A DNA stretch of 55,135 nucleotides from a virus. The notes beneath the pieces were generated by a model that ran no database searches, was not told the origin of the DNA, and saw only the letters and a program-made list of their open reading frames with translations. A program made the translations under genes and the position numbers. Location: IMG/VR virus record IMGVR_UViG_3300044911_001343, positions 1-55,135 of that record. One strand, given 5' to 3'. This document shows, in pieces, positions 35,116-44,014 of this stretch. Each line of letters starts with the position of its first letter. The first letter of the stretch is position 1.

Positions 35116-36421
35116 GGCATCGTCTCCCTCGACATACAGCGAGAGCGGGTTTCAGATCGACCGTCTGCTGATATTCAGCAACTCAGGAGGCGACGGAATA
35201 GAGATAGCATCGATGGATGTGTTCATCGAACTGGTCATATCCGAATCCATCTTTGACGACAAACTCTACGGGGAGATACTTCTCCGCGACACCTTGAACC
35301 TGTCCGAGACGCTTCCGATAGTCGGAAACGAGAGGGTGGAGGTAACATACAGGACTCCGGGCACTCAGTTCGAGCCTGTGACCATAAAGGGATTCATCAC
35401 CGCTCCCATGGGAAAGGCAAGAGCCGATGGAGAGAAGACCGAAGTCTATGTCGTTCAGTTCGTGACCGAGACTAACTTCCTCAACAGGTTCCTTGTCACG
35501 GAGTCATCCATCTCCGGAAGCATTACGGACATGGCTACCGCTATACTGCGGGATACATTCGACAAGACCCTAGATGTCAATGTTCGGACAAGCAAGAAGC
35601 GCAGTTTCGTGATACCCCGATGGACACCCCTGTTCACCATATCATGGCTTGCGGAGAGAGCCTTCAACGACGAGCACACATCCTTCTACAGGTTCTACGA
35701 GGATGTGGACGGATTCCACTTCAAGGACATCCTGCATGAGACTCAGAAGAAGGAGAAGTATGTCTTTCGCGTGGAGCCTAGAAATCCAGGAAACCTTGCC
35801 GATGTCGAACTATACCTCACCAGGGTTCTAGACTACTCCATAACCTCGTACTTCGACAAACTGGACGAGTTTCAGGGGGGAATGTACTCGGGAGTGCTGA
35901 ACACCCACGACATAACGACCAAGCAGTACACGCAGCAGGACTTCGACTACATTGACTACACCAACAATCCCGGATGGAAGTCGCTGAACAGATATCCAAT
36001 GATACCAACCAACAAGTTCTTCGATCTCTACCTTGAGAAGGGAAAGTCTGCCAACAGGATATACCTCCCATCGCAGACTAAGAAGATGGACGGGATACAG
36101 GACAACGACAACTATGGCGAATACGCGCTGACCAACAGAAGCCTACAGAAGCAGTTCACCACGATGCGCGTGACTATGCTTGTTCCTGGAAACTCATCGC
36201 TGAGGTTGCTGGACACGGTCGGTCTACAGGTTCCCAAGATCGGATACATGGGGGACATGGAGACGGACTATCTGGATCATTTCATCACGGGCAAGTACAT
36301 CGTCGTGACCCTGAAGCATGTCCTAAATAGGAAGAGCGGGTACAAGACCACCGTGGAGATGTCCAAGGAGTCCTTGATCAAGCGTATGCCCGACAGGATA
36401 GAGAAGACACAGATAAGGTGA
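35108..36421 (+). CDS. gp27: baseplate hub protein gp27-like
   Basis: 437 aa. Two tube-type beta domains can be traced (I-F-D-D-K-L-Y-G-E-I-L-L-R-D near 45-60, and a second around 370-420 with T-G-K-Y-I-V-V-T-L-K-H). The order tube domain, mixed domain, P-R-W-T-P-L-F-T-I-S-W-L-A-E-R and the position before the gp5-like spike are typical of gp27. Three copies would form the hub torus. Confidence 0.8.
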   Translation: MAEASSPSTYSESGFQIDRLLIFSNSGGDGIEIASMDVFIELVISESIFDDKLYGEILLRDTLNLSETLPIVGNERVEVTYRTPGTQFEPVTIKGFITAPMGKARADGEKTEVYVVQFVTETNFLNRFLVTESSISGSITDMATAILRDTFDKTLDVNVRTSKKRSFVIPRWTPLFTISWLAERAFNDEHTSFYRFYEDVDGFHFKDILHETQKKEKYVFRVEPRNPGNLADVELYLTRVLDYSITSYFDKLDEFQGGMYSGVLNTHDITTKQYTQQDFDYIDYTNNPGWKSLNRYPMIPTNKFFDLYLEKGKSANRIYLPSQTKKMDGIQDNDNYGEYALTNRSLQKQFTTMRVTMLVPGNSSLRLLDTVGLQVPKIGYMGDMETDYLDHFITGKYIVVTLKHVLNRKSGYKTTVEMSKESLIKRMPDRIEKTQIR

Positions 36422-36432
36422 ACGGAGAACCC

Positions 36433-36594
36433 ATGCAGAATGAACGAACCGATGTCCATGTGATCACGCCCGACGAGACCGAAAGCAAGGTCCGCAAACT
36501 CTCCATGAGCAACGAGGAGTTGCGGGAATGGGAGTCTTGGGCAAGAGAGAACTTCCCCGACCAGAACTACCGAGTCCGAGACAGAAAGCGATGA
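36433..36594 (+). CDS. 53-aa charged protein
   Basis: ATG at 36433 with GGAGA upstream. Charged and helical (S-N-E-E-L-R-E-W-E-S-W-A-R-E-N-F-P), between hub and spike genes, with the same orientation and spacing as its neighbours. Function unknown; possibly a small virion or assembly protein. Confidence 0.65.
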   Translation: MQNERTDVHVITPDETESKVRKLSMSNEELREWESWARENFPDQNYRVRDRKR

Positions 36595-36599
36595 GATGA

Positions 36600-37742
36600 A
36601 TGCCTGACTTCATGGGTAGGGACAGATTCGTCTGGTGGTTCGGTGTCGTGGAAGACATAGACGATCCACTCAAGATAGGACGGGTCAGAGTCCGCGCCTT
36701 CGGCTATCACACGGACGACAAGTCGAAGATACCCACCAAGAGCCTTCCGTGGGCGCATGTCCTACAGGAATGCGGAAGCGCGTCGATCAGCGGAATCGGA
36801 AGATCTCCGACAGGCATGCTGCCAGGATCCCATGTCTTCGGATTCTTCAGGGACGGGCTGAACGCGCAGCATCCTGTGGTCATGTTCACGGTCGGAGGCA
36901 TTCCATCGGAACTGCCTGATCCCAGGAGCGGGTTCAACGATCCCACTGGAACCTATCCCACCGAGAAGGATGTTCCCGACACGAACCGACTTGCCACGGG
37001 AGACGAGAAGGACAAGACCATCCTGAAGGACAAGGAGGATAGCCTTGTCGAGGATGTCATGGTGGCATGGGATGTCGAGGAGAAGGCTAAGTGGTCGGAA
37101 CCGACTTCGCCATATGCAGCCAAGTATCCCAACAACAAGGTCTTTGCGACCAAGTCGGGAATGGTCGAGGAATGGGACGACACCCAAGAGAAGGAACGCC
37201 ATCACACATACCACCCATCGGGAAGTTTCGAGGAGGTTGCCAACGGGTGGAAGAACGACCCCAACGGAACCCGCGTCCACAAGGTCGTGGGGAACAACTA
37301 TGAACTCATAGCGGGAAGCGACTTCATCCACATCAAGGGATCGGCAACCATCACCATAGACGGGGACGGAAGGCTTCTGGTGGGGAACGGAAAGGACGGC
37401 GGCGACCTGAACCTACAGGTTGAGGGCAATGTCAACCTCCTTGCCAGGAAGGATCTACGGGGAGTCGTGTGTGGGAATGTCGAGATGGATGTTCAGGGAG
37501 ACTACAGGGAGACGATACGCGGAAACAAGTACACGAAGGTCGTGGGGAACTGCGTCATCGAAACGGAAGAGGGAAAGATAGTGACCAACTCGGCTGACAG
37601 CACGGCTATCAAGACGCATGGCGGAAGCGATGTGTTCCTGGAGGGAGAGGGCAGGATGGTCAAACTAAACTCCCTTTCCCGCCAAGGATCGTCTCAGAGC
37701 GACCCCAAGTTCGTTCCAGGCAAATACCCATCCCCGTTCTGA
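36600..37742 (+). CDS. gp5: central spike protein gp5-like, without lysozyme domain
   Basis: 380 aa. Residues 8-100 are an OB-fold (V-E-D-I-D-D-P-L-K-I-G-R-V-R-V-R). About 235-355 is a run of short strands (I-T-I-D-G-D-G, N-L-L-A-R-K-D, V-E-M-D-V-Q-G-D, G-N-K-Y-T-K-V-V-G-N) forming the triple beta-helix needle. The middle is charged linker, and the lysozyme domain present in T4 gp5 is absent. Together with the PAAR protein downstream it makes the membrane-piercing spike. Confidence 0.85.
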   Translation: MPDFMGRDRFVWWFGVVEDIDDPLKIGRVRVRAFGYHTDDKSKIPTKSLPWAHVLQECGSASISGIGRSPTGMLPGSHVFGFFRDGLNAQHPVVMFTVGGIPSELPDPRSGFNDPTGTYPTEKDVPDTNRLATGDEKDKTILKDKEDSLVEDVMVAWDVEEKAKWSEPTSPYAAKYPNNKVFATKSGMVEEWDDTQEKERHHTYHPSGSFEEVANGWKNDPNGTRVHKVVGNNYELIAGSDFIHIKGSATITIDGDGRLLVGNGKDGGDLNLQVEGNVNLLARKDLRGVVCGNVEMDVQGDYRETIRGNKYTKVVGNCVIETEEGKIVTNSADSTAIKTHGGSDVFLEGEGRMVKLNSLSRQGSSQSDPKFVPGKYPSPF

Positions 37743-37751
37743 GAATCACCC

Positions 37752-37949
37752 ATGGCTTCAATACACTGGAAAGGAACCTTCGACCTGAACACGGCATATC
37801 AGCCTGGAGATGCGGTCTACTTCCCCGACAACGGGTTCACATACCTCTGCGTGGACGAGACGAAGGGCATTCCGCCTTTCGTGGAAGGATCGGGGTTTGA
37901 ACTGATGGCAGGATTCGACATAGACATAGTGGACGGAGGAAGATTCTGA
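37752..37949 (+). CDS. carbohydrate-binding-like small protein
   Basis: 65 aa. W-K-G-T-F-D-L-N-T-A-Y-Q-P-G-D-A-V-Y ... Y-L-C-V-D-E resembles the three-stranded carbohydrate-binding module type 5/12 fold often found on phage baseplate and fibre proteins. It overlaps the PAAR gene start by 1 bp (TGATG). Might cap or decorate the spike. Confidence 0.65.
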   Translation: MASIHWKGTFDLNTAYQPGDAVYFPDNGFTYLCVDETKGIPPFVEGSGFELMAGFDIDIVDGGRF

Positions 37950-38212
37950 TGCCGTCCCTAGGAGGAGTGGGAAACGCAATCGCGGGAGGAAGGGTTGTGA
38001 CTGGATCGCAGTCTGTGACCGTCAACGACCTTCCCGTGGTGATAATCGGAAGCAATGTGGCAGGACACGGCAGGGACGAGCATTCTGGTCCCGTAATGGT
38101 CACGGGATCGCAGTCGGTTACGGCTGGCGACATAGGGGTGTGCGTCTACGGGAACCACGCTTCTTGCGGACACGCGATGACATGCAACAGCAATGTGGAG
38201 GTAGGACTATGA
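37949..38212 (+). CDS. PAAR spike-tip protein
   Basis: 87 aa. Internal two-fold repeat (V-V-T-G-S-Q-S-V-T-V-N-D and V-M-V-T-G-S-Q-S-V-T-A-G-D), with H39, H45, C62, H66 and C74 positioned to bind the metal at the tip, as in PAAR proteins. It would sharpen the gp5-like needle. Confidence 0.85.
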   Translation: MPSLGGVGNAIAGGRVVTGSQSVTVNDLPVVIIGSNVAGHGRDEHSGPVMVTGSQSVTAGDIGVCVYGNHASCGHAMTCNSNVEVGL

Positions 38213-39102
38213 CATGGGCGCAGAACCAGCCAGGATATCCCAGCATCTTCGACGCATCGAATTGCAGCCTGATATCCCAACTCATCCCGCCAGGACCGAA
38301 GAAGTTCCTACAGGAGTTCATGGACGGGAACCTTCTCCGCAATCCCGTGCAGCAGGTGGCGGAACTCCTTCAGGGGGACATCGGGAAGTCCTTGGGTCAA
38401 CTTGAAAGCATACAGGCTCTGTCCAGCGGTTTCGGCGGTCTTGCCGACGCTGCGGGAGACCTGTCCGATGTGCTGGGACGAACGAACACCGAACTACAGG
38501 CATTCATCGCGCACACCAACAGACTCAGCGGAGTCGATCTTGGCGACCCCAACAGCGTCCTCCCGAGGCTGGATCAAATCATAGGTGTCATGTCCACCTA
38601 CAACTCCATCAAGGACTTGCTGAAGGATCCTGGACAGAAACTCGAGGACAACTTCTCCAATGCCTTCTCCTCGCTAAACCCGCAGATCACGGGACCATTC
38701 TTCGAGAACTTCGGGCAGAACATGAGCCAGATCTCCAGCGTTCTCTCCAACATCGAGGCTCAACTTGCGGCTGGCGGTCTCACTGACCTCGCTGAGGATG
38801 TCGGCAAGATCCGCCAACTTACGGACAACCTAGTTCAGTTGGAAAGCACCATGCAGAGCCTCATAAACGGCGACATCAATGCCTACAATGCCGCTCTCGC
38901 ATTCGTGGAGAGGTATGCCCTTGGCAACACCATCATCTCCTCCGTTCTTTCCGACCCGTGCTTCGGTGCGCAGTTGGTCACGAACCTCATAACCACCGAG
39001 GATGCCAGCAAGGCACTCAAGGACATAGCAAACGAAAGCGGCGTGAAGGTGGAAAATGCTCCCGTGAACCTCTTGGACTACATTCCCAGTCTGAACGACT
39101 GA
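38209..39102 (+). CDS. helical virion/baseplate protein
   Basis: 297 aa from the ATG at 38209 (ATGA overlap with the PAAR stop). Mostly helical, with leucine-rich coiled-coil segments (F-G-G-L-A-D-A-A-G-D-L-S-D-V-L and I-S-S-V-L-S-N-I-E-A-Q-L). Position between spike tip and gp25 suggests a virion or baseplate component. No family recognised. Confidence 0.65.
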   Translation: MTWAQNQPGYPSIFDASNCSLISQLIPPGPKKFLQEFMDGNLLRNPVQQVAELLQGDIGKSLGQLESIQALSSGFGGLADAAGDLSDVLGRTNTELQAFIAHTNRLSGVDLGDPNSVLPRLDQIIGVMSTYNSIKDLLKDPGQKLEDNFSNAFSSLNPQITGPFFENFGQNMSQISSVLSNIEAQLAAGGLTDLAEDVGKIRQLTDNLVQLESTMQSLINGDINAYNAALAFVERYALGNTIISSVLSDPCFGAQLVTNLITTEDASKALKDIANESGVKVENAPVNLLDYIPSLND

Positions 39103-39174
39103 CCTTTGTCATTATCAAGATCTTGCTGAAAACCTAAGTATTATGCTTTCAGACGAGAAAGGAAAGGCAAAGAC

Positions 39175-39798
39175 ATGGAAGACATCGATCTATGGTTCAA
39201 GATAGGAGCAGGAGTCGCCGCGATGATCGCTGGCGGCTACTTCGGTCTCAAGGAAGTTCTTAGATTCATCAAAGGTAAGAAAGCCAAGAAATCGGAGAAG
39301 GCTTTCACCCAAGTGAACATGCGGATCTGGGAAGTCCTCACCGAGTTGCGCATCCGCTCCAACGCTTGCAGGGCAACCCTTGCTCAGTTCCACAACGGAG
39401 GAAAGTATGTCGATGGATCCTCCATGCGCAGGATGTCCATCACACATCAGTCCTGCGACCAGAAGGCATCGTCCACCATGCAGTTCAGGCAGGACTCTCT
39501 TGTAAGCAGGTTCGTGGAACTCATAGAATTGCTACAGGAGAACGATTCTGACATCAGGATGGTGTCTGAGGACGATGAGTCGAACAGCAAGCGGTTCCTC
39601 GAGGTTCACGACACGCTGGCGTATTCTATCCTGCCCGTGCAATGCAAGCACAGCCTCGCGATTCACGGATACATAATGATCGAATGGTGCGATTTGGGTA
39701 GATTGGACAATCTGGACGAGTCCAAGTTTCAGGATGAAATCGACGATGCGCGGGATCAGATAGCGTTCTTGTTGAGCACGGCAGAAGACTACAGATGA
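39175..39798 (+). CDS. membrane-anchored GAF-like protein
   Basis: 207 aa with AAAGG upstream. Residues 8-31 are a transmembrane helix, followed by a basic patch. The soluble part contains A-x-L-A-Q-F-H-N-G-G-K-Y-V-D-G-S-S-M-R-R and a final Y-I-M-I-E-W, similar to GAF-like domain proteins in other T4-like phages. Role unknown; a sensor or signalling domain inserted in the baseplate cluster is unexpected. The 72 bp upstream hold TATTAT and a weak hairpin CTGAAA/TTTCAG. Confidence 0.65.
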   Translation: MEDIDLWFKIGAGVAAMIAGGYFGLKEVLRFIKGKKAKKSEKAFTQVNMRIWEVLTELRIRSNACRATLAQFHNGGKYVDGSSMRRMSITHQSCDQKASSTMQFRQDSLVSRFVELIELLQENDSDIRMVSEDDESNSKRFLEVHDTLAYSILPVQCKHSLAIHGYIMIEWCDLGRLDNLDESKFQDEIDDARDQIAFLLSTAEDYR

Positions 39799-40193
39799 AA
39801 AGCATTGTTAGGAAGAACCTCTTCGTTGACCTGGATCTGGACTTCGCGGCTAATCCCGTGACGAAGGATGTCTCGTTGAAGAAGGATGCGGAGGCAGTCA
39901 AGCGATCCGTCAGGAACCTTGTACTGATGAACAGATACGACAAGCCGTTCAACCCGCAGATCGACTCCAGGGTTAGTCGAATGCTTTTCGAGCCAGCGAC
40001 ACCGCTGACTGCCATGGCTATCCGATCCAACATCATGGACATACTGAACAGGTACGAGCCAAGGGCAAAGGTAAACGATGTGCGGGTCATCTTCAACGAG
40101 GAATACAACCTGTTTGATGTGACCATCTCGTTCATGCTCATGAACAGCCGCGAGGTATCCACCCTCACCATCGCCATAGAGAGGAACATCTGA
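39795..40193 (+). CDS. gp25: baseplate wedge protein gp25
   Basis: 132 aa. D-L-D-L-D-F, then V-R-N-L-V-L-M-N-R-Y-D-K-P-F-N-P and the E-P-R-A-K-V-N-D-V motif near 90 are diagnostic of the gp25/GPW family. It bridges gp6 and the sheath. ATGA overlap with the previous gene. Confidence 0.9.
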   Translation: MKSIVRKNLFVDLDLDFAANPVTKDVSLKKDAEAVKRSVRNLVLMNRYDKPFNPQIDSRVSRMLFEPATPLTAMAIRSNIMDILNRYEPRAKVNDVRVIFNEEYNLFDVTISFMLMNSREVSTLTIAIERNI

Positions 40194-42007
40194 TGCCTAA
40201 CCGGGCACTTTCACCCATCACCGACATAGACTTCGAGGGAATCAAGACCAACCTCAGGAACTATCTGAGCGGAACCCCAGAGTTCACCGACTACGACTTC
40301 GAGGGATCGGGAATGAACATCCTTCTGGATGTTCTGGCATACAACACCCACTACATGGCAATGTATGCGAACATGCTTGCCGCAGAGTCGTTCATCGATT
40401 CGGCTGTTCTGCGAAGATCGGTAGTCTCTCTTGCCAAGAACCTGGGGTATGTCCCTACATCCGACACCGCAGCCCGTGCCGTGGTCAACTTGTCGTTCAG
40501 CGAGAATGTGGTGGGCTACAACACCATTCCGGTGGGAACTAGGTTCACTTCCACCAAGGACGGGATCCAGTATTCCTTCGTGACCCTGAAGTCATACGAC
40601 ATAGACAAGACGAGCACTCCCCACAAGTGCGAGAATGTCGAGATACACCAGGGGGCATTCGACTCCGTCTCCATCGTCTACGATCCCGACAGCAACTCGA
40701 GGAAGATGGAACTTCCCTTCGACAACATCGACCGATCAACGATCCGGCTGTATGTCATGCGTTCTCCGACCGATCTGTCTAACGCAGACCTTTCGTGGAA
40801 GCGAGACGGGGACTTCGTCTCCCTAGACCCAACATCAAAGGTGTTCTTCGTCAACGAGAACTACAAGGGCAACACGGAAATCTCGTTCGGAGACGGAATA
40901 CTTGGGGCTGAACCAGAGAAGGGTTCGTACATCGTAGCCATCTTCATGAAGACGCAGGGTCCGCAGGGCAACAACATCTCGGAGTTCCTTTTCGGCGGGC
41001 TTGGCGGAAACCAGTTCGGAGCGACCGTCACCACGGTGTCTGCGTCCACCCTCGGAGGCGTGAAGGACGACACCGAGCGAATCAGGTATACAGCCCCGAG
41101 ATACTATCAGTCGCAGGATCGTGCGGTCACGGCAATGGACTACGAGTCCATAGTGCTGAAGGAATACAACAACGCCCTTCAGGTGAAGGTATGGGGCGGG
41201 GAGGAGAGCGACCCACCTCAATATGGAAAGGTCTTCATCTCGGTCATACCCAAGAACTCGCAGTTCATCGGAGAACTGGACAAGAAGACGATACTGAACA
41301 CCATACTCGACCAACGGAAGATTGTGGCAGTGACGGCTGAGGTGGTCGATGTTGACTACACATACATCCTCTTCGACTGCTCCGCGACATACGATTCTTC
41401 CCGAACACTCACCAGCGAATCCGAAGTCAAGCGTTCCATAGAACTCGCTGCGGTCCTCTACTCCGCGCAAAACCTCTACTCCTTCGGCGGATCTTTCCGA
41501 TACTCGACCATATCGAGGCTGATCGACCTATCCAACAACGCCATGGTCAGCAACCGAATCAGCACTCGCCTAGCCAAGAGATTCATTCCCACATTCGGTC
41601 TGTCCAACTATGACCTTGACTTCGGAGCGGAGTTGCAGAGAAGCCAGGGAACATGCGTCTCTGTCATCTCGTCCTCGCTGTTCAAGCACAGGAACTCGCA
41701 GAATGTCGTGGTGGACTGCTATCTCAGCGACAATGGTTCTGGAAACATAGTCCTGAACTCCGTGAAGGGTTCCACCGTCAAGGTGATCAACGACAGGATC
41801 GGCAAGATCGACTACGCCACGGGAAAGATGTCCCTGACTGGATTTGCCCCCACTGGAACAGGAACGAAGCCGTTCATCCAAATCAATGCCGTTCCCGACC
41901 AGACCAAGGACATAGTCCCCAAGCGAAACCAGGTTCTCTTCATCGACCCAAGCCTTGACGGCGGTCTGGTTGTCAGACTCACCGACTCGTCCTCCAGGAG
42001 AGCCTGA
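40193..42007 (+). CDS. gp6: baseplate wedge protein gp6
   Basis: 604 aa. D-Y-D-F-E-G-S-G-M-N-I-L-L-D-V-L-A-Y-N-T-H-Y near the N-terminus and A-V-T-A-M-D-Y-E-S-I-V-L at about 315-330 are characteristic of gp6/baseplate-J-like proteins, which form the inner ring of the baseplate. TGATG overlaps at both ends. Confidence 0.9.
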   Translation: MPNRALSPITDIDFEGIKTNLRNYLSGTPEFTDYDFEGSGMNILLDVLAYNTHYMAMYANMLAAESFIDSAVLRRSVVSLAKNLGYVPTSDTAARAVVNLSFSENVVGYNTIPVGTRFTSTKDGIQYSFVTLKSYDIDKTSTPHKCENVEIHQGAFDSVSIVYDPDSNSRKMELPFDNIDRSTIRLYVMRSPTDLSNADLSWKRDGDFVSLDPTSKVFFVNENYKGNTEISFGDGILGAEPEKGSYIVAIFMKTQGPQGNNISEFLFGGLGGNQFGATVTTVSASTLGGVKDDTERIRYTAPRYYQSQDRAVTAMDYESIVLKEYNNALQVKVWGGEESDPPQYGKVFISVIPKNSQFIGELDKKTILNTILDQRKIVAVTAEVVDVDYTYILFDCSATYDSSRTLTSESEVKRSIELAAVLYSAQNLYSFGGSFRYSTISRLIDLSNNAMVSNRISTRLAKRFIPTFGLSNYDLDFGAELQRSQGTCVSVISSSLFKHRNSQNVVVDCYLSDNGSGNIVLNSVKGSTVKVINDRIGKIDYATGKMSLTGFAPTGTGTKPFIQINAVPDQTKDIVPKRNQVLFIDPSLDGGLVVRLTDSSSRRA

Positions 42008-44013
42008 TGCTTCCGATCCTGTTCGGCTCCACTGGTCCCGCTCCAGCACCTCAGGTTCTGCTGAGGGAGCCGCCAGCACTTACCATCAAGAGGTTTGGTC
42101 CCAGCAACCTGGTCGTGGATCAGGTTCCCGACTTCGTCAACAGAGACCATGTCACATTCAGGCTGTTCCTCGAGGCTTACTACGAGTGGCTTGAGCAGTA
42201 TCAGAATGCGTTCGGAATCATCGACTCGTTTACGGAGAGCACGGACATCGACCGTACCATCGGTCTGTTTTTTGCCGACTTCCGCGAAATGTATCTGCGC
42301 GGATTCCCATATCAACTGGCAACCGACGAGAACGGACGGGTGGTCAGCGAAGCCAACTTCCTCAAGAACGCAAGGAACTTCTATGGATCCAAGGGAACGG
42401 AGAAGTCGTTCAGGTTCCTGTTCAGGCTCATCTACAATGTCTCGTCCCAGGTAGCCTATCCTGGAAAGGACATACTCAGGGGATCGGACGGGAAGTGGAT
42501 AGAGCGTCTGTCTCTCAAGACCACCAGTTCGGGTGGAACCGCGAACTACCTGATGGAGGGCAATCGGGTATATCAGTACGATCCTGCCACGGGACAGGTG
42601 GTGGCATCCGCTCAGGTCACCCGCGTGTTTCAGTACGACATGCGGCACTGGAAGGTCACGGAGATATTCATCGGACAGCCTTTCGGTGATTTCGTAGCCA
42701 ATCTTCCCATCAGGTGCGATCTTCCCTCTGGTTCGCTGGAAGAGCGAGTCGTTCCTGTCATCAGCCGCGTGGATGTGCTGAACGGAGGATCGGGATACGA
42801 ACAAGCCGACAGGTTGGGTCTCACTGGAGCGATTGAGGGATTCGGTGCTTCCGTTGCCATAGAACTAACCGACAAGGACGGACGGATACTATCGGTTTCC
42901 GTGATAGACTCCGGAATAGGATACTCCGACGATGTGGACGCATTCGTGGTTTCCAACACCGGCGACGGAAACGCGAGGTTTGCAGTCGTGGTCTCAGCCT
43001 TGAGCCAGTACAGGGGATACTACTCAAACAACGATGGGAAACTCAGTTCCACCAAGCGTCTTTTCGACGGAGACTTCTATCAGGACTTCTCGTATGTGCT
43101 GAAGAGCGAGATATCGTTCGACATGTACAAGGAGATGTACAAGCGGCTTGTCCATCCCGCCGGGTTCAAGATGTTCGGAGACATACTGGTTGATCGCGGC
43201 GTGATCGACAGCCTTCCGTTCCATTCCGAGATGCAGAGGTACGAACTCCCGTACATCGGTCACTACACACCTTACAGGATGGGAACCACCGCCGACCTAT
43301 ACGGAGTCTATCCAAACGGCTTCAATCCACGAGCCACGGTATACAACAATGTGCAGAACTACGGAAGCACGGGTGGAAAACTCTTTGTGCAGCCAATCGG
43401 GTTTACCTTTGGGGGACTGACTTTCACAAGCGTATTTGCTACCGGTGCTTCCGGAAACGGCATAACCGCAGGTGTCTTTGAGTTCAGAAGTCTAAACGAT
43501 GGAGGAACCTATGGAATCCTCCTTCTCAGGGGGATCAGCCTGAATGGAGCGGGATTGACCGCATTGTTTGGAGCCACATCCTCCTTCGTTGAGGGAAAGA
43601 CGATCAGGATGTTCACAGCAACTTCAGGCTTTACAGCAACGGTGAGCCTTGTCAGAGCAGGAGTAGGAATCGTCCCCGAGACAGGTGGGTTCACCCACGA
43701 CACGCAGGGCAGACCACTTGGAAGCAGCCTCGGTGTCGAGGGCTACATAGAAGCACAGGGGTTCAGTTACGACTACTGGCGGATACACCATCACCCCAAC
43801 ATCTGGGGAATCCGTGGTCTGACGGGAGTCTGGAACGGATCAACTGGTGCTGGAGCATCCTTCGGGGCTATGGCACTCAACCCATTCTTCAGAATGCCTC
43901 TTGGCTATCACTTCCATTCAAGCCCGCAGAACACATCGTATGTCGGAACCACGGGGGACGGCAACGAATACGGACTGATAGAAAGCCCTCGACTGACATC
44001 ACCGAACTTCTAA
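42007..44013 (+). CDS. gp7: baseplate wedge protein, gp7-like
   Basis: 668 aa. F-L-E-A-Y-Y-E-W-L-E-Q, D-I-D-R-T-I-G-L-F-F-A-D-F-R-E-M-Y and F-Y-G-S-K-G-T-E-K-S-F-R-F-L-F-R form an N-terminal domain common to T4-like wedge proteins placed between gp6 and gp8. The C-terminal half has Gly-rich repeats (F-T-F-G-G-L-T-F, S-T-G-G-K-L-F-V). Assigned gp7-like mainly from position. Confidence 0.7.
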   Translation: MLPILFGSTGPAPAPQVLLREPPALTIKRFGPSNLVVDQVPDFVNRDHVTFRLFLEAYYEWLEQYQNAFGIIDSFTESTDIDRTIGLFFADFREMYLRGFPYQLATDENGRVVSEANFLKNARNFYGSKGTEKSFRFLFRLIYNVSSQVAYPGKDILRGSDGKWIERLSLKTTSSGGTANYLMEGNRVYQYDPATGQVVASAQVTRVFQYDMRHWKVTEIFIGQPFGDFVANLPIRCDLPSGSLEERVVPVISRVDVLNGGSGYEQADRLGLTGAIEGFGASVAIELTDKDGRILSVSVIDSGIGYSDDVDAFVVSNTGDGNARFAVVVSALSQYRGYYSNNDGKLSSTKRLFDGDFYQDFSYVLKSEISFDMYKEMYKRLVHPAGFKMFGDILVDRGVIDSLPFHSEMQRYELPYIGHYTPYRMGTTADLYGVYPNGFNPRATVYNNVQNYGSTGGKLFVQPIGFTFGGLTFTSVFATGASGNGITAGVFEFRSLNDGGTYGILLLRGISLNGAGLTALFGATSSFVEGKTIRMFTATSGFTATVSLVRAGVGIVPETGGFTHDTQGRPLGSSLGVEGYIEAQGFSYDYWRIHHHPNIWGIRGLTGVWNGSTGAGASFGAMALNPFFRMPLGYHFHSSPQNTSYVGTTGDGNEYGLIESPRLTSPNF

Positions 44014-44014
44014 C

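Noticed and set aside
36323-36329. CTAAATA late-type box on the plus strand
   Set aside because: It lies inside the gp27-like coding region, about 100 bp before a small gene, without other support; one 7-mer match is not evidence.
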